DNA of 14,600 nucleotides, taken from contig DDNL01000037.1 in the NCBI GenBank assembly GCA_002341165.1, forward strand, positions 1-14,600. The letters run 5' to 3'. The stretch is from Shewanellaceae bacterium UBA2521 (GTDB taxonomy: Bacteria > Pseudomonadota > Gammaproteobacteria > Enterobacterales > Shewanellaceae). The translations under genes were made by a program, and so were the position numbers. Under the pieces are notes generated by a model. It did no database searches, was not told the DNA's origin, and saw only the letters and a list, made by a program, of their open reading frames with translations. The stretch's first letter is position 1. Each line of letters begins with the position of its first letter. Below are positions 1-6,356 of this stretch, one piece after another.

Positions 1-49
1 AAACTTTTTAAGCGGTTGTTTTGCATACAAAACGGATGTTTTTTGCATT

Positions 50-1276
50 CTATAAGCTATTTTTCTGAGGCAAGCAAACATTTGAGAAAATAAAACCTGC
101 TATTAATGACATAATAATAAGGAAAGTTTGAGATCCAAGTTGATCTACATGCAGAATTTCATCTGTTGTAATTAAGTTATCTAGAGCTATAAAAATCTTA
201 CTACCTGGAACAAGCACCACTAGACCATGTAAAACCAAAAGAGATGCTGGAGCATTGGCGAACCAAGAAAAAGCATTACAGTACAAACCTAGAGCAAATG
301 CACCTGCAAAGACACCTAGTAAGTTATCAAAGTACATACTAACTAGTACATTCACACCATAGGCAATAAATCCAGCCAAAATAGCAAAAAAAGCATCTCG
401 TAAGCGATTATTGAAAACAACTACGAGCGCACCACATAATATGGCTACAGCAAACCAAACTGTCCATTCAGGTAAAACAGGTGATAAAGGAGCATCTGCC
501 ACACTCCATAGATGCTGAGAAATAGCTAAACCTAAAAACCCACCAAAATATAACTTGAACATACTCATCATAGCGTCCATTACTTTTGCAGTTCCAGAGA
601 CCAGATGTCTTTTAGCTAACTCATTAAACCCGACTGTCAAAGATAAACCTGGAATAAAAATAATCACACTCGATAAAACAACAAGCTCAACATTTAAAGC
701 GAATAACCCTAGGCTTTGTATAAAAGAAGCAATCAATGATGCTGAAAGCGTTATCAGTGGTTCAAACATATCTGCAATACGATTTTGATGCTCAGCAACC
801 CAGCTTACCAAAAATACAATAACACCTAATGCAGCAGAACAAACCACATCAGCTAAGGTCGATTTTGTTAACATAGCAAAACCCGCTCCAGCCGCAGCAA
901 AAGCTAAAGCTCTTATCCATAGGCTATAGCGATGCTCGCTTATATTAATCTCATCTAAAGCATAATTAGCTTCTTTCAGAGTCAGTTTATACTGAACAAC
1001 TTGACGTATTGTTGTGTGTACATCAGCTAGAGAACCTAGATTTGGAGATTTAGGTAAAAGTCTTAAGCAGTTAGTATATTCATACTCTTTATCATAGGAG
1101 CGTAAAGTAAAATTAACGGATGTAGGTGTTGCAATTAATGCAACTTCCAAATAGAAAAAAGCAGCAACCTCTTCAACCATTCCCTCAAGAGCATGGGTAG
1201 ATGTGCCATATTGATGTAAATCAGAAATTAACCTTGATATAAACCGTCGTTTTTCTCTAAACTCGTTTTCAGTCAT
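50..1276 (-). CDS. ThrE-family threonine/serine exporter (single-chain, both domains)
   Basis: A 408-residue polytopic membrane protein, probably an inner-membrane exporter of threonine/serine or a similar small metabolite. The N-terminal half (about 10-255) matches the ThrE/DUF1212 pattern: a soluble start with a YGTS-type motif near residue 23, hydrophobic segments from about 120, and an IPG-L-x3-GFNEL motif at 208-220. The C-terminal half (about 265-400) is the ThrE_2/DUF3815 part, with four or more hydrophobic segments and an LVPGSK motif at 355-360. E. coli carries these halves as separate YjjP and YjjB proteins; here they are fused, as in Corynebacterium ThrE. The ATG is preceded by AAGGA at 1289-1293, about 12 nt away, with AAGA closer. 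It is monocistronic within the window and divergent from glpE. The family is clear; the substrate is inferred from the family only. Confidence 0.88.
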   Translation of the reverse strand: MTENEFREKRRFISRLISDLHQYGTSTHALEGMVEEVAAFFYLEVALIATPTSVNFTLRSYDKEYEYTNCLRLLPKSPNLGSLADVHTTIRQVVQYKLTLKEANYALDEINISEHRYSLWIRALAFAAAGAGFAMLTKSTLADVVCSAALGVIVFLVSWVAEHQNRIADMFEPLITLSASLIASFIQSLGLFALNVELVVLSSVIIFIPGLSLTVGFNELAKRHLVSGTAKVMDAMMSMFKLYFGGFLGLAISQHLWSVADAPLSPVLPEWTVWFAVAILCGALVVVFNNRLRDAFFAILAGFIAYGVNVLVSMYFDNLLGVFAGAFALGLYCNAFSWFANAPASLLVLHGLVVLVPGSKIFIALDNLITTDEILHVDQLGSQTFLIIMSLIAGFIFSNVCLPQKNSL

Positions 1277-1297
1277 TTCTTGTTATTATCCTTCATA

Positions 1298-1326
1298 TTT
1301 ATATATTACATGTAGATTAGATGCAA
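1298..1326 (-). promoter_or_regulatory. Candidate sigma-70 promoter for the ThrE-like gene
   Basis: On the minus strand, TTGCAT (1326-1321) is followed by a 17-nt spacer and TATAAA (1303-1298), 22 nt before the start codon. The -10 fits well and the -35 only partly. The region is A+T-rich, so chance matches are likely. Confidence 0.3.
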
Positions 1327-1405
1327 TAAAGCCTAAAATGTTGCATCCCAAACTACTGATGCATGAACTTGATCATATTCAGTAGGTGGAGATAAAAGAA
1401 TGTAG

Positions 1406-1411
1406 TATAAT
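1406..1411 (+). promoter_or_regulatory. Candidate -10 element for glpE-glpG
   Basis: A perfect TATAAT lies 72 nt before the glpE start, in the ThrE/glpE divergent region. I see no good -35 hexamer at 16-18 nt, so the promoter would need an activator or another -10. Confidence 0.35.
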
Positions 1412-1483
1412 GCTCGAAGATACAAATAAAATTTTAATTCGGAATAATAACGCTATAAAGCTTTCACTACAGGTTAAAAAACT

Positions 1484-1804
1484 ATGTCAAGTTTTCAACA
1501 TATTTCAGTTAAAGGTCTTAAAGAGCTTATGCGCAATCATCCAAATATGCATATTCTGGATGTAAGAGATCATAATAGCTTTTATCATGGACATATCGAT
1601 AACGCATTTAATCTTTCAAATGATACACTGGAAGACTTTGTTAATCGTGCTGAGTTTGAAGATCCTGTCGTTGTCGTCTGTTATCACGGTATTATGTCAC
1701 AAAAAGTAGCGCAATACTTATTAGAGTTAGGCTTTGATGATACTTACAGCCTTGATGGTGGTTATCAAGCTTGGGTACAATCAGAACAACCCTCTTCATT
1801 ATGA
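1484..1804 (+). CDS. glpE: GlpE, single-domain thiosulfate sulfurtransferase (rhodanese)
   Basis: A 106-residue cytoplasmic single-domain rhodanese that moves sulfane sulfur from thiosulfate to cyanide or thiol acceptors through a persulfide on its catalytic cysteine. The sequence follows E. coli GlpE along its length: an N-terminal strand, LDVRDxxSFxxGHI at about 25-38, the AFNLSNDTL segment at 41-49, the active loop C66-Y-H-G-I-M-S-Q, and a C-terminal LDGGYQAW. The loop has Met at position 71 where E. coli has Ser. A weak AGG (1471-1473) precedes the ATG by 10 nt. The stop codon overlaps the glpG start as ATGA at 1801-1804, so the two are probably translationally coupled. As in E. coli, glpE precedes glpG, but no glpR or glpD is adjacent here. 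Confidence 0.93.
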   Translation: MSSFQHISVKGLKELMRNHPNMHILDVRDHNSFYHGHIDNAFNLSNDTLEDFVNRAEFEDPVVVVCYHGIMSQKVAQYLLELGFDDTYSLDGGYQAWVQSEQPSSL

Positions 1805-2655
1805 TCATTGGCCGCATATCCGACGCACGTCTTGCGCAAGCTTTCGTTGATTATATGAAAGTGCAGCACATAGATATCTCTATTATTCAAGAAGATCATC
1901 ATTTTGCTTTGGTTGTACATAAGCAAGAAGATGTAGATCAAGCACAGCAAGAGTGGCACCAATTTGTCAAACAACCAGAGCATCCTCGCTATCGTATCGC
2001 ATCTTGGCATCAAGGAAATACGGGTACTCAATTTAAAAATCCGTACCAAAGCACAAGCCTTTGGCAAAATATAAAGGGACAATCTGGTCTTTTCACTCAG
2101 CTTGTTATGGGCTTGTCGATCCTTTTATTTTTAGGCATGAAAGTTGGGCTAGGTTATTTTATTTTTAATGCTTTGGGCTTTTTCAAAGTTATCTCTGCAG
2201 ATTCTGTTGTTGAATTCTGGCGTTTTATTACACCCAACCTACTCCATTTTTCTATATTACATTTGGTATTTAATATACTATGGTGGTGGCAATTAGCAGG
2301 TCAGATAGAACAGAAACTCGGCTCATCAAAGATTGTGGAATTATTCTTAACAACAGGTTTAATGGCGAGCTTAACCCAGTTCTTTGTAGCCGACTCTAAC
2401 TTTGGTGGCCTCTCTGGGGTGGTCTATGGATTATTAGGTTACTTTTTTGTTTTGCAATGGATGACGCATCAAAGGCGACTTTATTTACCGCATGCTTATT
2501 TTGGTTTTATGTTTTTTTGGCTGATACTAGGTTTTACGGATCTGTTAGGCATAGCTGTAGCCAACGGCGTGCACGTTGGCGGGTTGTGTTGTGGTATGAT
2601 TCAAGGTTATATTGACTGTAAAAAAGGACTTTTTGAAAAAGATTTCTCTAGTTAA
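1801..2655 (+). CDS. glpG: GlpG, rhomboid intramembrane serine protease
   Basis: A 284-residue inner-membrane rhomboid protease that cleaves substrates within or next to their transmembrane helices. The N-terminal cytoplasmic domain (1-70) has the AQAFVDYM signature of enterobacterial GlpG. The six-helix core starts near residue 100. The L1-loop pair is W140-R141, the TM2 residues are H154 and N158, the catalytic serine is S205 in GGLSGVVY, and the catalytic histidine is H258 in ANGVH. All sit four positions beyond their E. coli equivalents, so the enzyme should be active. I chose the ATG at 1801, inside the glpE stop, because the family's start (MIxGRIxD, RLAQAF) begins there; a TTG ten codons upstream would only add residues encoded inside glpE. 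It is co-transcribed with glpE, and its 3' end overlaps the convergent FliL-like gene by 8 bp. Confidence 0.95.
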   Translation: MIIGRISDARLAQAFVDYMKVQHIDISIIQEDHHFALVVHKQEDVDQAQQEWHQFVKQPEHPRYRIASWHQGNTGTQFKNPYQSTSLWQNIKGQSGLFTQLVMGLSILLFLGMKVGLGYFIFNALGFFKVISADSVVEFWRFITPNLLHFSILHLVFNILWWWQLAGQIEQKLGSSKIVELFLTTGLMASLTQFFVADSNFGGLSGVVYGLLGYFFVLQWMTHQRRLYLPHAYFGFMFFWLILGFTDLLGIAVANGVHVGGLCCGMIQGYIDCKKGLFEKDFSS

Positions 2656-3058
2656 AAATGTATTTAGTAAACAGTATATCTTCAATAATGCTATAACCTG
2701 TTTCAGATTCAATCAAACTATTGGCTATGCGCAAACACTCTTTGCGAATAGCTTCTCTTCCTGCGCTTGACTTCACTTTATGTTCAGGTTCAGAGCCAAG
2801 CAACGCTACGAAAGCAGCTCTTAGTAAAGGTTCATGATGCTCGATTACAAGTAAATCATTTGCTGTACTGACCATAACGCTCACTGCAACTCGAACATAA
2901 CTCAATTTAAAACCCAAAGCCGCATAATTCGTTACGATATCAGGCTCCATCGGAAAGTAAAAAGGTATATTTACACTTTCTGCTTCTTCCTCAGCCTGAG
3001 CAACAAAAGATCCGAATATAAGAAATAAATATACGATAAATCCGATTTTCTTAATCAT
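2648..3058 (-). CDS. Secreted FliL-domain protein (non-flagellar FliL paralogue)
   Basis: A 136-residue protein with an N-terminal signal peptide: KK at 3-4, a hydrophobic core at 5-19 and a likely cleavage after A22 in VAQA-EEE. The mature part looks like the periplasmic domain of FliL: YFPMEPDIVTNY near 34-45, a SYVRVAVSVMV strand at 53-63, an HHEPLLRAAFVALL helix at 74-87, GREAIRKECL at 100-109, and a final ILFTKYIF strand. True flagellar FliL has an uncleaved N-terminal anchor and lies among flagellar genes. Here none are near, and the gene sits between glpG and ubiC. I recall similar FliL-like proteins beside ubiC in Vibrio and relatives; their function is unknown to me. It is convergent with and overlaps glpG, and divergent from ubiC. 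The SD is AAGGTGA about 8 nt upstream. The domain call is firm; the role is open. Confidence 0.82.
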   Translation of the reverse strand: MIKKIGFIVYLFLIFGSFVAQAEEEAESVNIPFYFPMEPDIVTNYAALGFKLSYVRVAVSVMVSTANDLLVIEHHEPLLRAAFVALLGSEPEHKVKSSAGREAIRKECLRIANSLIESETGYSIIEDILFTKYIFN

Positions 3059-3110
3059 AGTTACTTCACCTTAATACTCTACTTACAATAATAGTCGCAT
3101 TTTACATACA

Positions 3111-3138
3111 TAGACAGAGGAACAAGAAAATTTAAATT
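3111..3138 (+). promoter_or_regulatory. Weak candidate promoter for ubiC
   Basis: TAGACA (3111-3116), a 16-nt spacer and TAAATT (3133-3138) would start transcription near 3145, between the two possible ubiC start codons. That agrees with initiation at 3178. The match is modest. Confidence 0.22.
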
Positions 3139-3167
3139 ATGTTAAGCTTACAAAGTAGATTTAGATC

Positions 3168-3172
3168 AGGAG
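3168..3172 (+). promoter_or_regulatory. Ribosome binding site deciding the ubiC start
   Basis: AGGAG lies 5 nt before the ATG at 3178. The in-frame ATG at 3139 has no comparable Shine-Dalgarno sequence, so 3178 is the likely start. Confidence 0.7.
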
Positions 3173-3177
3173 CACCT

Positions 3178-3711
3178 ATGCATTTATCTTGCTTTTCCTT
3201 ACCTTTGACATGGCATTCAAATCATTTTCTTATTCAGGAGAAGCAGCTCTGTAAAAGAGAAAAGTTATGGCTGATGAGCAAAGATAGCCTAACTCAAAAA
3301 TTAAAAGCACAAGGCTTCTTCCATGTTGAACTCTTATATCAAGGCTGGACGGAAGACGTAGAAAATGGGATATGGCAACGAGATGTTCTTTTGTGTGTTA
3401 ATCATAAGCCTTGGATATTCGCGCGCACAGCTCTACCTGAAACTTTATTGCTTCAGTTACCTTTTGATATATCTAAGCTTGGTACAAAGCCTTTAGGAGA
3501 GCAGCTTTTTAACCATCCTCAAATCAAACAAACGCACCTTAGCTTTACCTGTATCCCCAAAGTTATGCAGCCCAAGATAATTTCTACCGAGAACTATAAC
3601 AACGAAACCCCCTTAATATGGGGGCGCGCTCGAAGATTTACCTATCAAAAACAAGACTTTTCTGTTTTTGAATTTTTCCTTGATAACGCCCAGAAAGCTT
3701 TAAGAGGATAA
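3178..3711 (+). CDS. ubiC: UbiC, chorismate lyase (chorismate pyruvate-lyase)
   Basis: A 177-residue soluble enzyme splitting chorismate into pyruvate and 4-hydroxybenzoate, the first committed step of ubiquinone synthesis. Family landmarks in order are KDSLTQKL at 35-42 (EDSMTKRF in E. coli), the substrate-binding arginine R68 in WQRDVLL, FARTALP at 81-87, KPLGEQLF at 104-111, WGRARRF at 148-154, and E165 in FEFFL, matching the active-site Glu of E. coli. Starting at 3178 puts KDSLT about 35 residues in, as in E. coli, whereas 3139 would add 13 unsupported residues. The usual partner ubiA, the 4-hydroxybenzoate octaprenyltransferase, does not follow; instead ubiC converges directly on plsB with a 12-bp overlap. 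The residues listed are intact. Confidence 0.93.
   Translation: MHLSCFSLPLTWHSNHFLIQEKQLCKREKLWLMSKDSLTQKLKAQGFFHVELLYQGWTEDVENGIWQRDVLLCVNHKPWIFARTALPETLLLQLPFDISKLGTKPLGEQLFNHPQIKQTHLSFTCIPKVMQPKIISTENYNNETPLIWGRARRFTYQKQDFSVFEFFLDNAQKALRG
3608..3624 (-). terminator. Candidate plsB terminator inside antisense ubiC
   Basis: Read on the minus strand, five C, a 7-nt loop and five G form an all-GC hairpin, followed by a T-rich run (GTTTCGTTGTT). It begins 76 nt past the plsB stop codon and lies wholly within the ubiC coding region. The plus-strand side has no T run, so it would act only on plsB transcripts. The position and T content fit an intrinsic terminator, but the T tract is interrupted. 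Confidence 0.4.
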
Positions 3712-6105
3712 TTGAGCTTGCAGCAAATTCTGTAATATATGATCAGGTAAAAGCTGATTGAGGTGCTGAGCGATATTGTGTATCTCTTGATCTATATCAT
3801 CACTTAAATAGTTTTTGAGTTTCAATGCTAATTGGCTGTAGAGTTTTTTATCGAAGAACTCTGGTGCATTAACACCTGTTAATTGACCTAAACGCACAGC
3901 AAGCGCATGACATTTTTTTTCTAAATCAGGACGACTCATGTCCGATTCAGATTTTAAAACATGAAATAAAATAGCATATCTCTGTATTGATTCATCCGCG
4001 GTTCCAGCCAAAATCTGTAAACAAGTACGCTGTGCTTCTACAACAGTGAGCTTATTCTCTTTTTCAATTAAGATCTCCATATCAATCATACCTTGTATGA
4101 TACGCTCGAAGTAATCTAAAGGCTCGCTGAGTTCAATAAAAAACTCCAACTTAAATAGAGGAAACAGCAATACAGCTCTTTGCTTTAGTGCTTCTTTAGA
4201 AAGTTGCTCTTTTTGACTCAGAAAAAGCGCAAGCAATGCTGGAAGACTCATTAAATGCAAAATATTATTGCGGTAATAAACCATAGAAACGACTTTTTGT
4301 TCATCTAACACCACCATTTCGCCGAAATCATCTGTGATACACTCGACCTTACCTAGCTCTATCACCTGATTCAACATCTCTACACCCTGAAAATCAGGCA
4401 CCATCATATCGTCGCTCAAGGGCGCATGGCGCAATAAATGTAATGATAAGTTAAGCTGCTTTTCCAGTAAGCTTCTCTCCAGTGAATTTTGTTTCACCGA
4501 AAGTAAAATAAGAGACGTAAGAGAAACCGAGGTGACAGAAGCTGCATTATTAATACGCGCCATCAAGTCAACCGCTAACTGATTGACAGCAGGCGTCAAC
4601 CAAGCCGGTTTTTGATCTTGAGTTATATCTGGTGCTTTACAAAATTCAGGAAAGTTTTGATTAAAGTACTTGTGTAAAGTAATAGGTTTACCAAAATTCA
4701 CATAACATTGACCATAATTCTTTAATCGTTTTAGAGCGCTAAAAATATGCCAAACTGACTCTTGCTTCTTCTTTTGTCCCGCTAACTCTCTATGATAAGT
4801 CGAGACCTCCATCACATGATCATAACCTAAATAAACTGGAACTAGAGAAATAGGACGATCCAATCCACGCAAAAAACTCTGTGTTGTCATGGCAAGCATT
4901 CCTGTTTTAGGCTGAAGAAGTCGACCCGTTCGAGAGCGACCTCCTTCTGTAAAAAATTCAACGGAATACCCTTTATTGAACAGTTGATCCAAGTATGTTC
5001 TAAATATGGAAGCATAAAATTTATCACCACTAAAACTACGACGCATAAAGAATGCTCCGCTTCGACGGAAGACAGGTCCTGCTGGCCAAAAATTTAAATT
5101 TATGCCCGCCGCAATATGAGGAGGTAAGATACCTTCTTGGTACAAAATATAAGAAACCAGTAAATAATCCATATGACTACGATGACAAGGGACATACACA
5201 ATACTATGCCCTTCTTGTGCCAAGCGGCGCACTCTTTCTGTACCTCGGATTGTGATACCACTGTAAACTTTATTCCATACCCAAGTGAGTATATAGTTTG
5301 CGAAGATCATCATATCATCTGTGTAGTTTGCAGCAATCTCATTTAAAATAGTGTACGCTTTTTTTTCCGCTTCTTGCTTTGTAATACCTTTTGACTTGAC
5401 TTCATCTTCAATAATTTGGATTACAGCTTCACTACTCATCATTGAGCTAATAATTTTACTTCTTTGTGGTAATTCAGGTCCAATAATAGCTCGATGCAAT
5501 CTTTTAAAGTGCACACGTGCTACACGTGACAACTTATGTGCAATACGTTCATCTGTTCCATGATTATCAGCCATATAACGCAATGAAACAGGTTTAGACA
5601 ACTGTAATGAACTACGACGACCAAGTAGTAAAACTTGCAAAAACTTTTTAAATATTTTGGGAGAGTGGCGTCCAAGCAGTGTAAATATCAATCCTTGATT
5701 TTTAACTTCAGAACATCGACTCCAAAATAAGCTCACAGGTACAAGCTGCACATCTAAGTCAGAATCTTGCTGATGTAATGTAAGTAAATTTTTAAAGAAA
5801 GTAATATGCTCTTGTGCATGACGCGAATCTTTAGGTGTAATCCACGTTACACGGGCTTGTTCACGTCCAGCTAGATAAAGAGGAGACAGAGGGCTAGGCA
5901 ACCCTATTTTTTTACACTGCTGCTCAAGAGCAACGAGATCAATGAAAGACTCATAGCGTAGAATGTAAGTAATGGGACGATTTAAATCTATACCTAACTC
6001 TCTTACAGGAGAACTAGGAATCAAAATACTACGCATACATAGTTTTACGCACAGCTTAAAAAACCAGCACAGTGGCCTCAATAGGGTAGATTGGAATGAT
6101 TTCAT
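3700..6105 (-). CDS. plsB: PlsB, glycerol-3-phosphate 1-O-acyltransferase
   Basis: An 801-residue inner-membrane enzyme that transfers a fatty acyl group from acyl-ACP or acyl-CoA to position 1 of glycerol 3-phosphate, the first step of phospholipid synthesis. The length is typical of gammaproteobacterial PlsB. The four acyltransferase blocks are present: block I H308-R-S-H-M-D313 (E. coli H306/D311), block II GPVFRRSGAFFMRR at 343-356, block III FFTEGGRSRTG at 384-394, and block IV ISLVPVYLGYDHV at 419-431. The first 30 residues are moderately hydrophobic with basic residues, suiting membrane association. It is divergent from murI over a 251-bp gap and convergent with ubiC, overlapping it by 12 bp. 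No strong Shine-Dalgarno precedes the ATG (AGACAGC only). The catalytic residues and full length indicate a working enzyme. Confidence 0.97.
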   Translation of the reverse strand: MKSFQSTLLRPLCWFFKLCVKLCMRSILIPSSPVRELGIDLNRPITYILRYESFIDLVALEQQCKKIGLPSPLSPLYLAGREQARVTWITPKDSRHAQEHITFFKNLLTLHQQDSDLDVQLVPVSLFWSRCSEVKNQGLIFTLLGRHSPKIFKKFLQVLLLGRRSSLQLSKPVSLRYMADNHGTDERIAHKLSRVARVHFKRLHRAIIGPELPQRSKIISSMMSSEAVIQIIEDEVKSKGITKQEAEKKAYTILNEIAANYTDDMMIFANYILTWVWNKVYSGITIRGTERVRRLAQEGHSIVYVPCHRSHMDYLLVSYILYQEGILPPHIAAGINLNFWPAGPVFRRSGAFFMRRSFSGDKFYASIFRTYLDQLFNKGYSVEFFTEGGRSRTGRLLQPKTGMLAMTTQSFLRGLDRPISLVPVYLGYDHVMEVSTYHRELAGQKKKQESVWHIFSALKRLKNYGQCYVNFGKPITLHKYFNQNFPEFCKAPDITQDQKPAWLTPAVNQLAVDLMARINNAASVTSVSLTSLILLSVKQNSLERSLLEKQLNLSLHLLRHAPLSDDMMVPDFQGVEMLNQVIELGKVECITDDFGEMVVLDEQKVVSMVYYRNNILHLMSLPALLALFLSQKEQLSKEALKQRAVLLFPLFKLEFFIELSEPLDYFERIIQGMIDMEILIEKENKLTVVEAQRTCLQILAGTADESIQRYAILFHVLKSESDMSRPDLEKKCHALAVRLGQLTGVNAPEFFDKKLYSQLALKLKNYLSDDIDQEIHNIAQHLNQLLPDHILQNLLQAQLSS

Positions 6106-6131
6106 TATTTATGCTGTCTAATAAAAGTTAA

Positions 6132-6161
6132 ATTATTCAAAGTAGTATGTCAGCATATCAA
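6132..6161 (-). promoter_or_regulatory. Candidate promoter for plsB
   Basis: On the minus strand, TTGATA (6161-6156), an 18-nt spacer and AATAAT (6137-6132) lie about 27 nt before the plsB start. Five of six -35 bases and four or five of the -10 bases fit the consensus. Confidence 0.35.
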
Positions 6162-6224
6162 ATTCAGATAACAATTTCATTAACCTTATCATTTACAACT
6201 CATCTAGATTCTTTATCGTTCCAT

Positions 6225-6241
6225 GCGCTTTCGTAAAGCGC
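6225..6241. repeat. Perfect inverted repeat, 7-bp arms and 3-nt loop, in the plsB-murI gap
   Basis: GCGCTTT (6225-6231) and AAAGCGC (6235-6241) are exact reverse complements around CGT. No T run follows on either strand, so it is not an obvious terminator. It lies upstream of both divergent genes and could be an operator or a structured upstream site. Confidence 0.6.
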
Positions 6242-6259
6242 TTCAAAGAGTGCAAATAC

Positions 6260-6288
6260 TTTAAACTAGACCTAATTTATATTAAAAT
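6260..6288 (+). promoter_or_regulatory. Weak candidate promoter for murI
   Basis: TTTAAA (6260-6265), a 17-nt spacer and TAAAAT (6283-6288) are in suitable order before murI. The start would fall near 6295, placing the 6301-6317 hairpin at the very 5' end of the mRNA. The surrounding A+T richness makes this tentative. Confidence 0.25.
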
Positions 6289-6300
6289 AAGCATCGCAGC

Positions 6301-6317
6301 GATACAGAAGCTGTATC
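6301..6317. repeat. Perfect inverted repeat, 7-bp arms and 3-nt loop, just upstream of murI
   Basis: GATACAG (6301-6307) and CTGTATC (6311-6317) are exact reverse complements around AAG, ending 39 nt before the murI start. A second short dyad, ATCGC-A-GCGAT (6293-6303), overlaps its left edge. It could be a repressor site or a 5'-UTR hairpin. The ACAG/CTGT halves are in the opposite order from a LexA box. Confidence 0.6.
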
Positions 6318-6342
6318 ACAAACATTCCTCTACATATAATTT

Positions 6343-6346
6343 AAGG
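6343..6346 (+). promoter_or_regulatory. Ribosome binding site for the TTG start of murI
   Basis: AAGG lies 10 nt before the TTG at 6357. An in-frame TAA at 6342-6344 rules out any start more than four codons further upstream, so TTG is the only credible initiator. Confidence 0.55.
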
Positions 6347-6356
6347 CTATTTTATA

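Noticed and set aside
18..33. GTTTTG-CATA-CAAAAC stem downstream of the thrE-like gene as a terminator
   Set aside because: It is a weak A+T stem with no T run on the minus strand. It might belong to a gene left of the window, but I cannot support that.
2560..2580. Hairpin GCCAACG / CGTTGGC inside glpG
   Set aside because: It has a 7-bp stem but no T run on either strand, and it encodes the conserved ANGVHVGG active-site segment, so it is likely a coding by-product.
3139..3177. Upstream ATG extending UbiC by 13 residues
   Set aside because: It has no Shine-Dalgarno, while 3178 has AGGAG at 5 nt and gives the family's usual N-terminal length.
4600..5600. Plus-strand open frames within plsB as genes
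   Set aside because: They lie antisense to a well-conserved enzyme, have no recognisable domain and look like mirror frames.
6301..6317. LexA box
   Set aside because: LexA sites read CTGT, eight bases, ACAG. Here the order is ACAG, three bases, CTGT.
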